Origin: [Mycobacterium] nativiensis
GTDB lineage: Bacteria; Actinomycetota; Actinomycetes; Mycobacteriales; Mycobacteriaceae
Length of the DNA stretch: 64,000 nucleotides
Assembly (NCBI RefSeq): GCF_020172685.1
Contig: NZ_CP083986.1
Location: forward strand, 3,270,556-3,334,555
Direction: 5' to 3'
Shown here: one piece after another, positions 1 to 9,328 of the stretch
Position numbering within the stretch: the first letter of the stretch is position 1
Layout of the letters: every line of letters begins with the position of its first letter
Notes under the pieces: model-generated
Seen by the model: the letters and a program-made list of their open reading frames with translations, nothing else
Told to the model about the DNA's origin: nothing
Database searches by the model: none
Translations under genes and position numbers: made by a program

Positions 1-1044
1 GCTGCCGCCGTCGCCGCCGTCGCCGCCGTGACCGCCCATGGGCTGGGAAGCCGTCCCGGCCCCGCCGGCCGCCCCGACTCCGCCGATACCGCCCGCGCCG
101 CCGTTACCGCTGTTGCCCAGGAGCCACCCTGCGTTGCCACCGACACCGCCGTTGCCGGCGTCGCCGCCGTTCAATGCGGTGACGTCGGGGCCGTTCACGC
201 CGGCCCAGCCGGATCCGCCTTGGCCGCCGGTGCCGCCGAAGCCCCAACCGGCCAGCGAGTTGCCACCCGCGCCGCCGGTGCCACCGTCGTGCGACACCAG
301 CGTGGTGCCGTTGAAGGTGTCGTGGAAGCCGGTGCCGCCCTGGCCGCCGATGCCGCCGTCGCCGAACCACATGCCGCCGGTGCCACCCTGGCCACCGTCG
401 CCGGCCTCGATCACCGTGCCGTTGGCGCCCAGGTAGGCGGCGGCACCCTGACCGCCCGCACCACCGTTGCCGAACAGTCCGGCATCCCCGCCGGCGCCGC
501 CCTCGCCGCCGTTGATTCCGGCCACGCCGGCGGCGCCGGTGCCGCCGTCGCCGAACAGGAAGCCGCCGTCACCGAGGTTTCCCAGGCCCAGCCAGCCGAA
601 CAGCGAGGTATTGGGGCCGTTGAAGCCGTCGATACCGTCGCCGATCAGGTCCCGACCGAACATCAGGACCCACGGGGTGTTGATCAGGTCGATGGTGAGC
701 TGGTTGCTCGTGTCGTGCATCCAGTCCTGGATGGCGCCGTGGATCGGCAGGTAGAAGCTGTCCTGGTAGAGCTGAGCCCAGTCCGCCGGGTCGAAGGCGT
801 TGAATTCGACCGGGCCGATGTCGACCGGATCGGCAACGGCCATACCGACGTCAGCTCCGTCGAAAGCGGACGGGTCGATCCAGGTGGTGGGATCGAAGAA
901 GTCGAAATCCGCGTGGGCCGACGGCGCGGCCGCCAGCGGCGTCAGCCCAAGGGCCAATGCCGCTGCGGCACCGCCGATCGCGCGACCCAAACGTCCGGTT
1001 GCGGCACTACCGCGCTGCCCGCGTGTGCGACGACGACGATTCAT
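1..1044 (-). CDS. Secreted PGRS-repeat protein without PE domain (partial, runs off window start)
   Basis: The minus-strand frame from ATG 1044 is open to base 1, at least 348 codons, and has no stop inside the window. It starts [12 protein letters not shown], then a hydrophobic Ala/Leu stretch ending in AHA followed by DFD, a classical Sec signal peptide with an Ala-x-Ala cleavage site near residue 47. An acidic/aromatic linker (about residues 48-145, with [15 protein letters not shown] like the linkers before PGRS domains) leads into GGxGG repeats that continue to the window edge. A typical PE domain is absent. AAAGG lies 7 bases before the ATG. It lies 48 bp downstream of the hydrolase gene, probably in one operon. 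PGRS proteins are exported surface proteins in mycobacteria; the role of this one is unknown. Confidence 0.85.
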   Translation of the reverse strand, partial: MNRRRRTRGQRGSAATGRLGRAIGGAAAALALGLTPLAAAPSAHADFDFFDPTTWIDPSAFDGADVGMAVADPVDIGPVEFNAFDPADWAQLYQDSFYLPIHGAIQDWMHDTSNQLTIDLINTPWVLMFGRDLIGDGIDGFNGPNTSLFGWLGLGNLGDGGFLFGDGGTGAAGVAGINGGEGGAGGDAGLFGNGGAGGQGAAAYLGANGTVIEAGDGGQGGTGGMWFGDGGIGGQGGTGFHDTFNGTTLVSHDGGTGGAGGNSLAGWGFGGTGGQGGSGWAGVNGPDVTALNGGDAGNGGVGGNAGWLLGNSGNGGAGGIGGVGAAGGAGTASQPMGGHGGDGGDGGS

Positions 1045-1092
1045 TTCGAAGACCTTTCTGGGACAGATCCGTGCGGGCTGGCCGAAGCGGCG

Positions 1093-2445
1093 CTACGCCG
1101 GGTTCAAGAAGTCGAGGCCGAGGGCGTCAGCGAACGAGGACAGGTCAACGTGGGAGTCCACCAGCGAGTCCAGGGAGTTCGCGGAGTCTGCCGGCGCCAG
1201 GGCGTCCAAGGGGTCGGTGGCCATTGCCGATCCGCCCCACCACGAACTGGCGTCCTGGATGTCGAAGAAGACCCGCTGCGCCGCGGTCCACAGCGTCGAG
1301 AACGGCTCCTCCCCCAGGAATCCCCCGAAGAAGTAGGTCCTGGGATCCGCCAGCTCCTTGAACATGTCCTGGACACCTTGGGTCCACGCGTTGCTCAGGG
1401 CGGCGGTGATGTCCGACATGCTGATGTTGCTCGGCAGCAGGTCCCAGCTGATCGTGGTCGGCACGTTGGCCGGCCCCTGGTTCCAGCCCTCGGTCAGGCT
1501 GCCGTAACCCAGGTTCACCAAGATGCGCATGCTCGGTTCCAACAGGGCAGCCAAGGGGCTGCCCCAGACCGGGTTGAGCCGCAACAGATCCAGCAGCGGA
1601 AGGGTCTCGCTCGGGATCATGTAGTAGTTGGTCAGGCTGCTGGGGTCGGTGGTGTCCAACTCGATCGCGTTCGCGATGTCACTGTGGCTCAGACCCAGAT
1701 ATCCGTCGTGCAGCAAGAACATGCCGGCGACGGCGTTGAGCGTCGACAGCAGGTTCAGCGGATACCGCGGAAAGTCGGCGTAGCCGTCGTACTCCATCGT
1801 GTAGACGTCGGTGGTGTAGTAGTCCGGGGTCGGGTGCCCCAGGGTCAGCCCGTTCCAGAAACTGAGGTCGCCGCCCCACAGGTTGATCATCTCGACCAGG
1901 CCGCCGTTGGGGTTGGCGGCGTTGCCCACCAGCACGAAGTGGACATCCTCGGTCGGCACACCCTGGTGGTTGAGCTGTTCCATGGTCATCGACGACATCG
2001 CCGCACTCTGCGAATAACCGAAGACATACACCGGGTTATCGGCGTTCACTTGACCGGTGGCGATCTCCTTGTTGATCGCTTCGGCGAGGATCTGGGCGCC
2101 TTGGACTTCCGAGACGTTGCCCGGGAAATACAGCTGGGGGGTGAACAGCGACTGCGCGGTCCCGGTGAAGCCGTGCGGCTGGAGATAGAACAGGTTGGCG
2201 GCGTTGACATAGCCGTCCGACGGCAACGGAATGCCGCTGCCGCCCATGACGAAGGCGGTGCCTCCGCCGGTCAGCTCCACCGGCGGCGTCGACGCAGCAG
2301 CCGACGGCGAAGTCAGCGGCGAGGCCCCGACAATGCCGGCCAGACCGGTGAAGACGGCGAAAGCGCTTACGACAGCTAGCACTACGCGACCCCGGCGTGA
2401 CACCCCAGCGCCCCCCGTACCGGACATCGCGGCCAGACCACCCAT
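1093..2445 (-). CDS. Secreted PE-PPE-domain (PF08237-type) serine alpha/beta hydrolase lacking a PE domain
   Basis: A 450-residue protein. I chose ATG 2445 because GGGAG sits 5 bases upstream; an in-frame TTG at 2457 is weaker. An Arg pair, a hydrophobic segment (about residues 21-40) and ASP/AAAS motifs give a signal peptide or membrane anchor. The body matches the PE-PPE hydrolase fold: a FVMGGSG strand, then GYSQS at residues 143-147 with the predicted nucleophile Ser145. In M. tuberculosis this domain is usually fused to PE or PPE modules and acts as an esterase/lipase. Here an ordinary export signal takes the place of PE. The PGRS gene follows on the same strand. Substrate unknown. Confidence 0.85.
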   Translation of the reverse strand: MGGLAAMSGTGGAGVSRRGRVVLAVVSAFAVFTGLAGIVGASPLTSPSAAASTPPVELTGGGTAFVMGGSGIPLPSDGYVNAANLFYLQPHGFTGTAQSLFTPQLYFPGNVSEVQGAQILAEAINKEIATGQVNADNPVYVFGYSQSAAMSSMTMEQLNHQGVPTEDVHFVLVGNAANPNGGLVEMINLWGGDLSFWNGLTLGHPTPDYYTTDVYTMEYDGYADFPRYPLNLLSTLNAVAGMFLLHDGYLGLSHSDIANAIELDTTDPSSLTNYYMIPSETLPLLDLLRLNPVWGSPLAALLEPSMRILVNLGYGSLTEGWNQGPANVPTTISWDLLPSNISMSDITAALSNAWTQGVQDMFKELADPRTYFFGGFLGEEPFSTLWTAAQRVFFDIQDASSWWGGSAMATDPLDALAPADSANSLDSLVDSHVDLSSFADALGLDFLNPA

Positions 2446-2486
2446 GGCAACTCCCAAACCTGGATCCGTACGCCCGGATCGTTATC

Positions 2487-2503
2487 TGATCGAAATTAGA
2501 TCA
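2487..2503. promoter_or_regulatory. Inverted repeat TGATC-N7-GATCA in divergent intergenic region
   Basis: The 220-bp region between the hydrolase (minus) and the SDR gene (plus) is AT-richer than its surroundings and contains TGATC, 7 bases, GATCA. It lies about 42 bp upstream of the hydrolase start, where an operator would sit. The regulator is unknown and a 5-bp half-site can occur by chance. Confidence 0.3.
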
Positions 2504-2665
2504 CCCACAACAGTTTTAGTCAGTCGTTCCGGCGAAAGCCAGCCAGACTGACATAACCGACTCTCGTCGGACATTCTGATAATTCGGACGAATCCGGTAC
2601 CGGCGGTTCCGCCCGCCTCCTCTCCCGAATCCCGGCGCCACCCCGCGCCCGCGTAAGGTGTCGGC

Positions 2666-3442
2666 GTGGATATCAACGGAGCGAGCGCGATCGTCACCGG
2701 TGGCGCGTCAGGAATCGGTGCGGCAACTGCCCGTCAGTTGGCCGCCAAGGGAGCCCGGGTCGTCGTCGCCGACCTGCAGGCGGACAAGGGCGAGGCACTG
2801 GCCCACGAGATCGGCGGCGTGTTCGTCCCGGTCGACGTGACCAGCACCGAGCAGATCATCGACGCCGTCAACACGGCCGCGGACCTCGGCCCGCTGCGGG
2901 CACTGGTGAACTCGGCCGGTGTCGGCTGGGCCCAGCGCACCATCGGCAAGGACGGCGAGTTCGAGTCGGCGCACAAGCTGGACCTCTACAAGAAGGTCCT
3001 CGACATCAACCTGGTCGGGACCTTCGACTGCATCCGGATCGCCGCGACCGCGATGAGCCGCAACGAGCTCACCGACACCGGCGAGCGGGGCGCGATCGTC
3101 AACATGACCAGCGTCGCGGCGTTCGACGGCCAGATCGGCCAGGCGGCCTACTCGTCCTCCAAGGGCGGCGTGGTGGGTCTGACCCTGCCGGTGGCGCGCG
3201 ACCTGTCGGCGGTCGGCATCCGCGTCAACACCGTTGCGCCCGGCCTGATCGACACCCCGATCTACGGCGAGGGCGAGGCGTCCGAGGCGTTCAAGGCCAA
3301 GCTCGGTGAGTCCGTGCTGTTCCCGCACCGGCTCGGCAAGCCCGAGGAGCTCGCGTCCATGGTGATCGAGCTGCTCACCAACTCCTACATGAACGCCGAA
3401 GTCGTGCGCGTCGACGGCGGCATCCGGATGCCTCCGAAGTAG
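2666..3442 (+). CDS. Short-chain dehydrogenase/reductase, 3-hydroxyacyl-CoA dehydrogenase type II-like
   Basis: A 258-residue single-domain SDR. The Rossmann motif TGGASGIG is at residues 11-18, NSAG at 82-85, catalytic Ser149, and Tyr162-x3-Lys166 in YSSSK. Sequence runs such as [13 protein letters not shown] and the C-terminal [10 protein letters not shown] resemble mycobacterial Rv1144-type NAD-dependent 3-hydroxyacyl-CoA dehydrogenases, so a fatty-acid oxidation role is likely. The start is GTG 2666 with an AAGG-like site about 8 bases upstream. It stands alone between a divergent promoter region and a strong hairpin. Confidence 0.85.
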   Translation: MDINGASAIVTGGASGIGAATARQLAAKGARVVVADLQADKGEALAHEIGGVFVPVDVTSTEQIIDAVNTAADLGPLRALVNSAGVGWAQRTIGKDGEFESAHKLDLYKKVLDINLVGTFDCIRIAATAMSRNELTDTGERGAIVNMTSVAAFDGQIGQAAYSSSKGGVVGLTLPVARDLSAVGIRVNTVAPGLIDTPIYGEGEASEAFKAKLGESVLFPHRLGKPEELASMVIELLTNSYMNAEVVRVDGGIRMPPK

Positions 3443-3455
3443 TTTCAGCACTCGT

Positions 3456-3489
3456 CAGACGGCCCTCGCAGATAGGCGAGGGCCGTCTG
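3456..3489. terminator. Hairpin terminator between convergent SDR and amidase genes
   Basis: A perfect 14-bp stem (CAGACGGCCCTCGC and its complement) with a 6-base loop starts 14 bases after the SDR stop and ends 12 bases before the amidase stop. There is no long T run, as usual in mycobacteria. It can serve both strands. Confidence 0.75.
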
Positions 3490-3501
3490 CGTTGGAGCCG
3501 T

Positions 3502-4965
3502 CTAGCCAGGGATCGGCGGATGCAGGCCCGCCCACGGGTGGGCTGATTCCAGTTGGGCGGCAACCTGAATCAGGATGTCCTCACGGCCGTAGCCGGCGAC
3601 CAACTGGACACCGATAGGCAAATCGTCGGCGTTCCGGCACAACGGAAGACTGATCGCCGGCTGCCCGCTCATGTTGAACGGCGGGGTGAATGCCGCGAAC
3701 TGCCCGGCCCGCCGCTGCGGCGCGGTCGGGTGCGCGGGATCGTTCTCGAAATCGCTCAGCAACGGCGGTGGTTCGGCAACCGTGGGCGTCAGCAGTAGAT
3801 CCCAGCCATCCGCCCACCACTGCTGCAGCGCACGCCGAAACGTCCAACCCGCGGCCTGCGCCGCGGCGTAGTCAACGGCGGTCAGCCGCCGCGCCTGCTC
3901 GACCAGCGCCCAGTTCACCGGCTCCACATCCGCAGCCGTCAACTCGCGTCCGAGTGCCGCGCTGATCTGGCGGGCGGCCATCGCCATCTGCGTCGCCCAC
4001 AGTGCCATGAACTTCTGGGTCAGCGTGGTGTCGGCCAAGCAAGCCGGCCAGGCCTGTTCGATCGTGTGGCCGAGCCCTTCCAGCAGCGATGCCGTCGCGC
4101 GCACCGCCGTTCGGCAGTCTTCGTGCAGAAACTCGCCGCGCGGGTGCACGTCGAGCAGCCCGATCCGTAACCGCCCCGGCTCAGCACCGACCTCCTCGAC
4201 GTACGGGCGCGGCGGGGCCGGCGCGATCACGGTGTCGCCGACACCGGGGCCGCGCACCGCATCGAGGAGCCCCGCGGTGTCGCGCACCGTGCGGCTGACG
4301 CCCAGTTCGACACCCAACCCCACCTCGGCGCGATCCGGGCCGACGGTGATCCGGCCCTGGCTGGGCTTGAGTCCCACCAGCCCGCAGCACGACGCCGGGA
4401 TGCGGATGCTGCCCCCACCGTCGGAGGCGTTGGCGAACGGCACCATCCCGGCGGCCACCGCGGCACCCGCACCGCCACTGGACCCGCCCGGCGTCCGTTC
4501 CAGCGCCCACGGGTTGCGGGTCGGCCCCCAGGCCAGCGGCTGCGTGGTCGGCAGGCTGCCGAACTCGGGACTGTTGGTGCGCCCCGCGACGACCAACCCG
4601 GCCGCTTTGAATCGAGCGACCAACGTCGAGTCCGAGACGTCCCGCAGGCCGGCGTTCTTCAGCGCAACATTGCCGTTGGACAGGGTTTGGCCGGCAAAAC
4701 TGGTGTAGAGATCCTTGAGCAGGAACGGGACGCCACGAAACGGGCCGGCGGGCAGGCCCGGACCGGCGGCCACCGATCGAGCATGGTCGAACCACTCGAT
4801 GACCACCGCGTTCAGAGCCGGATTCGACTGTTCGATCCGCTCGATCGCCGCTTCCAGCAGCTCGCTCGGGCTGACCTCACCCTTGGCGACCAGCTCAGCC
4901 TGTGCAGTGGCATCCATCCACCTGGTCTGGTCGGCGAGGCCACTCATGACTTCCGGTTCTACCAC
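3502..4965 (-). CDS. Amidase signature family protein
   Basis: Hydrolyses a carboxamide (substrate not predictable). About 487 residues, the normal length for the family. The Ser-cisSer-Lys triad is visible: Lys84 in FLLKD, Ser162 in PGGSSGG and Ser186 in DGGGSIRIP, with the same 24-residue spacing between the two serines as in fatty acid amide hydrolase. No signal peptide, so cytoplasmic. GTG 4965 is the longest start; ATG 4947 (MSGLADQ) is equally possible. M. tuberculosis has several amidases of this family (AmiA2, AmiB2, AmiC, AmiD); I cannot assign this one to any of them. Confidence 0.85.
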   Translation of the reverse strand: MVEPEVMSGLADQTRWMDATAQAELVAKGEVSPSELLEAAIERIEQSNPALNAVVIEWFDHARSVAAGPGLPAGPFRGVPFLLKDLYTSFAGQTLSNGNVALKNAGLRDVSDSTLVARFKAAGLVVAGRTNSPEFGSLPTTQPLAWGPTRNPWALERTPGGSSGGAGAAVAAGMVPFANASDGGGSIRIPASCCGLVGLKPSQGRITVGPDRAEVGLGVELGVSRTVRDTAGLLDAVRGPGVGDTVIAPAPPRPYVEEVGAEPGRLRIGLLDVHPRGEFLHEDCRTAVRATASLLEGLGHTIEQAWPACLADTTLTQKFMALWATQMAMAARQISAALGRELTAADVEPVNWALVEQARRLTAVDYAAAQAAGWTFRRALQQWWADGWDLLLTPTVAEPPPLLSDFENDPAHPTAPQRRAGQFAAFTPPFNMSGQPAISLPLCRNADDLPIGVQLVAGYGREDILIQVAAQLESAHPWAGLHPPIPG

Positions 4966-5002
4966 GACCGGAGCTCAACCGCGTCAGTTGTCGATCGCCG
5001 AC

Positions 5003-5470
5003 CTACGTCGCCGCGTAACGGTCACGCAACGCAGCCAGGGACGCCTCGATGCCCTTCTTATTGCCCTTGATCGACCCGGTCAGTTCGTAGAACTTCCGCC
5101 TGAGCACACCGGCGTCGTGATAATCGAACGTCTCGGTGACCCGCGTCAGTGTCGGTGCGAGCGCCTCGAATTCCCAGCGCCAGCGGTGCCCCTCGGGATG
5201 GCGCCACTCAACCAATTCGTTCGGCTCGAGTGCGGTCACCCGGCTGGTGATCCGGTACGGGACGCCGTACATCTTCATGTTTGTCGAAAACTTCGACCCG
5301 ACAGTGACTTCCGCCGGCGCTCTGACATTGTCGCGAACCGTGCCCGACCCGTCCAGTTCCTGGTGACGGCGCGGATCGGCGGCGATCGCGAAGAGCTCGG
5401 CCGCCGGCGCGGCTACTTCGACCGACCGGCTGATCCGCCCGGGGCCGGCATCGACAACGACAACGGTCAT
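5003..5470 (-). CDS. SRPBCC (START-like/polyketide cyclase) family protein
   Basis: 155 residues from ATG 5470, chosen because GGAGAGAAC directly precedes it. The pattern [29 protein letters not shown] is the typical N-terminal strand-helix of the SRPBCC superfamily; later strands have [11 protein letters not shown] and a C-terminal long helix ([14 protein letters not shown]) that closes the hydrophobic cavity. Such proteins bind a lipid-like or aromatic ligand; many mycobacterial copies are uncharacterised. It diverges from the helicase gene across 80 bp. Confidence 0.75.
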   Translation of the reverse strand: MTVVVVDAGPGRISRSVEVAAPAAELFAIAADPRRHQELDGSGTVRDNVRAPAEVTVGSKFSTNMKMYGVPYRITSRVTALEPNELVEWRHPEGHRWRWEFEALAPTLTRVTETFDYHDAGVLRRKFYELTGSIKGNKKGIEASLAALRDRYAAT

Positions 5471-5550
5471 GTTCTCTCCATCCGGTGCCCGCAACTCTGG
5501 CGATGTCGAGGCTACCCACCCGACAGCGATCAGGCACCCTGGTCTCTACG

Positions 5551-8127
5551 ATGTCTCTCCCCCCACCCCGCCCGGTGACCGCGACTGCACCGACCTTGCT
5601 CGATGATCCGAGTGACCTGTCGGCCCTGCACGCCAAGGGTGCCGACTCCGACGAGCTGTTCGCCTCCTTCGCCGCCTGGGCGCAGCAAGGCGGCACAGTG
5701 CTGTACCCGGCACAGGAGGAGGCGCTGATCGAACTGATCAGTGGCGCCAACGTGGTCTTGGCAACGCCGACCGGCTCAGGCAAGTCGCTGGTGGCCACCG
5801 GCGCGCTGTACGCGGCGCTGGCAGCGGGGCGGCGCAGTTACTACACCGCACCCATCAAGGCGCTGGTCAGCGAGAAGTTCTTCGCCCTGTGCGAGGTGTT
5901 CGGCGCGGCCAACGTCGGGATGCTCACCGGCGACGCCGCGGTCAACGCGGCGGCGCCGATCATCACCTGCACCGCCGAGGTCCTGGCCAATATCGCGCTG
6001 CGCGAGGGCGATCAAGCAGACATCGGCCTGGTGGTCATGGACGAGTTCCACTTCTACGGCGACCCCGACCGCGGCTGGGCCTGGCAGGTGCCGCTGTTGG
6101 AGCTGCCGAATGCCCGGTTTCTACTGATGTCGGCCACCCTCGGTGACGTCACATTCCTGCGCGAGGACCTCACCCGGCGTACCGGCCGGCCGACGGCGCT
6201 GGTCGCAGGCACCGAGCGCCCGGTACCGCTGTACCACTACTACGCGACCACGCCGATGCACGAGACGATCGGCGACCTGCTCGACACCAGGCAGGCGCCG
6301 ATCTACGTCGTCCACTTCACCCAGGCCTCGGCACTGGAGCGGGCGCAAGCACTGATGAGCGTCAACCTCAGCAGCAAAACCGAGAAGGCCGCGATCGCCG
6401 AGAATATCGGCCGTTTCCGCTTTTCGTCAGCCTTCGGCTCCACGCTGTCGCGGCTGGTCCGGCATGGTATCGGCGTACACCACGCCGGGATGCTGCCCAA
6501 GTACCGGCGGCTGGTGGAACAGCTGGCCCAGGCCGGCCTGCTCAAGGTCATCTGCGGCACCGACACCCTCGGCGTCGGCATCAATGTGCCGATCCGCACC
6601 GTGATCTTCTCGGCGCTGTCGAAGTACGACGGGACCCGCACCCGGCTGCTCAACGCCCGCGAGTTCCACCAGATCGCCGGGCGAGCCGGCCGGGCCGGCT
6701 ACGACACCGCGGGCACGGTCGTCGTCCAGGCGCCCGACCACGAGGTGGCGAATCTCAAACAGTTCGCCAAGGTTGCCGACGACCCGAAGAAGCGTCGAAA
6801 GCTGGTGCGGCGCAAGATCCCCGAAGGCATGGTGCCGTGGAGTGAGTCGACCATGACCCGACTGATCGAGGCCGTCCCGGAACCGCTGACCTCCAACATG
6901 CGGGTCTCGACGGCGATGATGCTCGACGTCGTGGCCCGGACCGGGGGCGATGACGCCGGCGATCCGTGTCTGGCGATGCAGCGGCTGCTCACCGACAACC
7001 ACGAGCCGCGCAAGCGGCAGTTGCAGCACATCCGGGAGGCGGTCGGGATCGCCCGCTCGCTGCTACAGGTCGGCGTGCTGGAGCGGGTCGCGGAGCCCGG
7101 CGGTGGCCGGAGCAAGTACCGGCTCACGGTCGACCTGCCGCACGACTTCGCCCTCAACCAGCCGCTCTCGACGTTCGCTCTCACCGCGGTCGAGCTGCTC
7201 GACCCGGCGGCCGAAACCTTTGCGCGCGACGTTGTCTCAGTCATCGAAGCGACCCTCGATGACCCTCGCCAGATCCTGGCGGCGCAGTTGAACAAGGCCC
7301 GCGGCGAGGCCGTGGCCCAGATGAAGGCCGACGGCGTCGAGTACGACGAGCGCATCGAGTTGCTCGATGAGGTCAGCTATCCGCGCCCGCTGGCGGAGCT
7401 ACTCGGACATGCCTTCGCGGTGTACCTGCACACCAACCCGTGGGCCGCCGACGCGCGGCTGTCGCCGAAATCCGTGGTGCGCGAGATGTGGGAGCGCGCC
7501 TTCACGTTTCGGGAGTTCGTCAGCGTGTACGGGCTGACCCGCTCCGAGGGGGCCGTGCTGCGCTATCTGTCCGACGCCTTCAAGGCGCTGCGCTCGGGGG
7601 TTCCCGCCACCGCGCACACCGAGGAACTCACCGACATCGTCGCGTGGCTCGGCGAGCTGGTGCGCCAGGTCGACTCCAGTCTGCTCGATGAGTGGGAGCA
7701 ACTCACCAGCGACGATCAGCCGGCGCAGGCGGTGGTGTCGGTACCGGCGCGGCCGCTGACCGGCAACGAGCGGGCGTTCACCGCGATGATCCGCAACGCG
7801 CTGTTCCGTCGGGTGGAGCTCTTGGCCCGCCGGCGCTGGTCCGACCTCGGCGACCTCGACGCCGACGCGGGGTGGACGGCGGAGCGCTGGGCCGACGCCG
7901 GGAACGCGTACTTCGCCGAGCACGCTGACGTCGGTACCGGCGCCGACGCCCGCGGCCCTGCACTGCTGATCTTCGACCGCCGGCCCGACGTGTGGCGGGT
8001 GCGCCAAATCCTGGATGATCCGGCCGGCGACCGCGATTGGGGGTTCGAGGTGGAGGTGGATCTGGACGCCTCCGACGAGCAGGGCGCGGCGGTTTTGCGC
8101 CTGGTCAACGCCGGTCGGATGGACTAG
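5551..8127 (+). CDS. DEAD/DEAH-box Ski2-like helicase with DUF3516-type C-terminal region
   Basis: About 858 residues from ATG 5551 (MSLPPPRP); an upstream in-frame GTG at 5485 is less likely. Motif I ATPTGSGKS (Lys78), motif II DEFH (Asp164), motif III SATL, and motif VI QIAGRAGR are all intact, followed by a long C-terminal region (from about residue 420) that I read as DUF3516. The arrangement resembles Ski2/Mtr4 and HelY enzymes, which unwind RNA or DNA 3' to 5'. The cellular target is unknown. Its stop overlaps the convergent membrane-protein gene by 4 bases. Confidence 0.8.
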   Translation: MSLPPPRPVTATAPTLLDDPSDLSALHAKGADSDELFASFAAWAQQGGTVLYPAQEEALIELISGANVVLATPTGSGKSLVATGALYAALAAGRRSYYTAPIKALVSEKFFALCEVFGAANVGMLTGDAAVNAAAPIITCTAEVLANIALREGDQADIGLVVMDEFHFYGDPDRGWAWQVPLLELPNARFLLMSATLGDVTFLREDLTRRTGRPTALVAGTERPVPLYHYYATTPMHETIGDLLDTRQAPIYVVHFTQASALERAQALMSVNLSSKTEKAAIAENIGRFRFSSAFGSTLSRLVRHGIGVHHAGMLPKYRRLVEQLAQAGLLKVICGTDTLGVGINVPIRTVIFSALSKYDGTRTRLLNAREFHQIAGRAGRAGYDTAGTVVVQAPDHEVANLKQFAKVADDPKKRRKLVRRKIPEGMVPWSESTMTRLIEAVPEPLTSNMRVSTAMMLDVVARTGGDDAGDPCLAMQRLLTDNHEPRKRQLQHIREAVGIARSLLQVGVLERVAEPGGGRSKYRLTVDLPHDFALNQPLSTFALTAVELLDPAAETFARDVVSVIEATLDDPRQILAAQLNKARGEAVAQMKADGVEYDERIELLDEVSYPRPLAELLGHAFAVYLHTNPWAADARLSPKSVVREMWERAFTFREFVSVYGLTRSEGAVLRYLSDAFKALRSGVPATAHTEELTDIVAWLGELVRQVDSSLLDEWEQLTSDDQPAQAVVSVPARPLTGNERAFTAMIRNALFRRVELLARRRWSDLGDLDADAGWTAERWADAGNAYFAEHADVGTGADARGPALLIFDRRPDVWRVRQILDDPAGDRDWGFEVEVDLDASDEQGAAVLRLVNAGRMD

Positions 8128-8507
8128 CGCCGATCCGTACCGCGCCTACACGTGGCACCCCAGAGCCCAACGCAGATACCGACAACCGCTCCACCGAGGC
8201 CGACGATCTGCTGTCCGCGCTTGAGTTCGGCATGCACGCTCATCCCGCCCAGCAGGTCGGCCGCGTCGGCACCACCGGACGCCAGGAACCAGCCGCGCGT
8301 ATCGCGACCACGCAACGCCGCGTTCACGAGTAGCCCTCCGATCAGAGCGTCGCGGTAACCCATCGAACGAAGCAGCAGGCGCGCGGACGGCCCGGGATCG
8401 TCGGACTCTCCCCACAACCGGTTCGCCCGAAGCGGATCGACAAGAAACGAGATCCCCGACGCCAGCCGGATACTGCCCGCGACCAGTGCGGCCCGGTCAT
8501 TGATCAT
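8124..8507 (-). CDS. Small membrane protein, DUF4267-like
   Basis: 127 residues with three to four hydrophobic segments: about residues 6-24, 55-70, 78-92 and 101-119. The GYRDALIGGLL and DAADLLGG motifs recur in small actinobacterial integral membrane proteins of the DUF4267 type. It has a clear ATG (MINDRAALVAGS) and a positively charged tail. Convergent 4-base overlap with the helicase gene. Function unknown; the family assignment is tentative. Confidence 0.6.
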   Translation of the reverse strand: MINDRAALVAGSIRLASGISFLVDPLRANRLWGESDDPGPSARLLLRSMGYRDALIGGLLVNAALRGRDTRGWFLASGGADAADLLGGMSVHAELKRGQQIVGLGGAVVGICVGLWGATCRRGTDRR

Positions 8508-8543
8508 GGACCGCAGCCTAGGCCCCCTCGCCTGCGCCCGAAC

Positions 8544-9263
8544 CTACTTCCAGGCGAATACCGGTTGCTCCAACTCGTCGACCCGGCCGGATCGACCCTC
8601 CAGGCACAGCCACCGCACTTGCAACAGCACCGCACCCGTCGGCGCGTGAATGAGGTCATTACCCAACGGGATCTGCACGACCGGACGTGGGCTCTGGGGA
8701 ATACTGACGAAGCGCGGCGAATCGTCGCGTTGCAGTTGGTGTAGCCCCACCCGGTAGACCGCCACCACCTCAGCCGGCGCGGGACGGAGATCGAGCCGCC
8801 CACCACCCCAGATCACCACCGGCGTGATGACGTATCCCGAGCGTGTCGGATAGTCGTCGAGTACGCCCAGTACGGCCGCGTCAGACAACCTGACTCCGAC
8901 CTCTTCGTCCAACTCGCGCAGGGCTGCCTCGACCGCGGTTTCGCCGGGATCCAGGCGGCCACCGGGCAACGCCCACTGAGCGGGATGCGAAGTGAGGCGA
9001 GAGGTTCTGCGGCACAAGAGGAAGGCAGCGCCCCCGGACACATCGACCATGCGGCCGTCAAGACCGGCCTCGGGCATGGGCCGCCCGGCGATCCAGTCGT
9101 CCACGGGTGCGGGGTCGACCCGGTCTTCGGCGACCTCGGAGTCCACGAGCACCACCGCGACAGCGGCGTGCCGCTTCGACGGGTCGGTCACGGCGCGGCG
9201 GTGGTGCCCGTTCAGATGTGCCCGGATCCGCTCGCGCAGCGCCTCGTCATAGCTGATCGTCAC
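8544..9263 (-). CDS. Nudix hydrolase
   Basis: About 239 residues from GTG 9263 (VTISYDEALRERIRAHLNGH); the open frame continues upstream into celA1 but that part does not look coding. The Nudix box is complete: GGRLDPGE followed by REL-x-EE-x-GV, preceded by HPAQWALP. An N-terminal region of about 60 residues and AFLLCRRTSRLTSHP fit CoA-pyrophosphatase-like or other NDP-X hydrolases of actinobacteria. Substrate not predictable. It follows celA1 by 65 bp on the same strand. Confidence 0.75.
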   Translation of the reverse strand: MTISYDEALRERIRAHLNGHHRRAVTDPSKRHAAVAVVLVDSEVAEDRVDPAPVDDWIAGRPMPEAGLDGRMVDVSGGAAFLLCRRTSRLTSHPAQWALPGGRLDPGETAVEAALRELDEEVGVRLSDAAVLGVLDDYPTRSGYVITPVVIWGGGRLDLRPAPAEVVAVYRVGLHQLQRDDSPRFVSIPQSPRPVVQIPLGNDLIHAPTGAVLLQVRWLCLEGRSGRVDELEQPVFAWK

Positions 9264-9328
9264 CGATCGACCATAGGCAGTGCGGCGCCGGGCCCACCGC
9301 CGCCCCCTGCTGTTGTTCGCTGTCGCGC

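Noticed and set aside
28..2379. 783-codon plus-strand open frame
   Set aside because: It is antisense to the PGRS and hydrolase genes; its repetitive Ala/Gly/Val/Arg composition is what GC-rich codon bias gives on the opposite strand.
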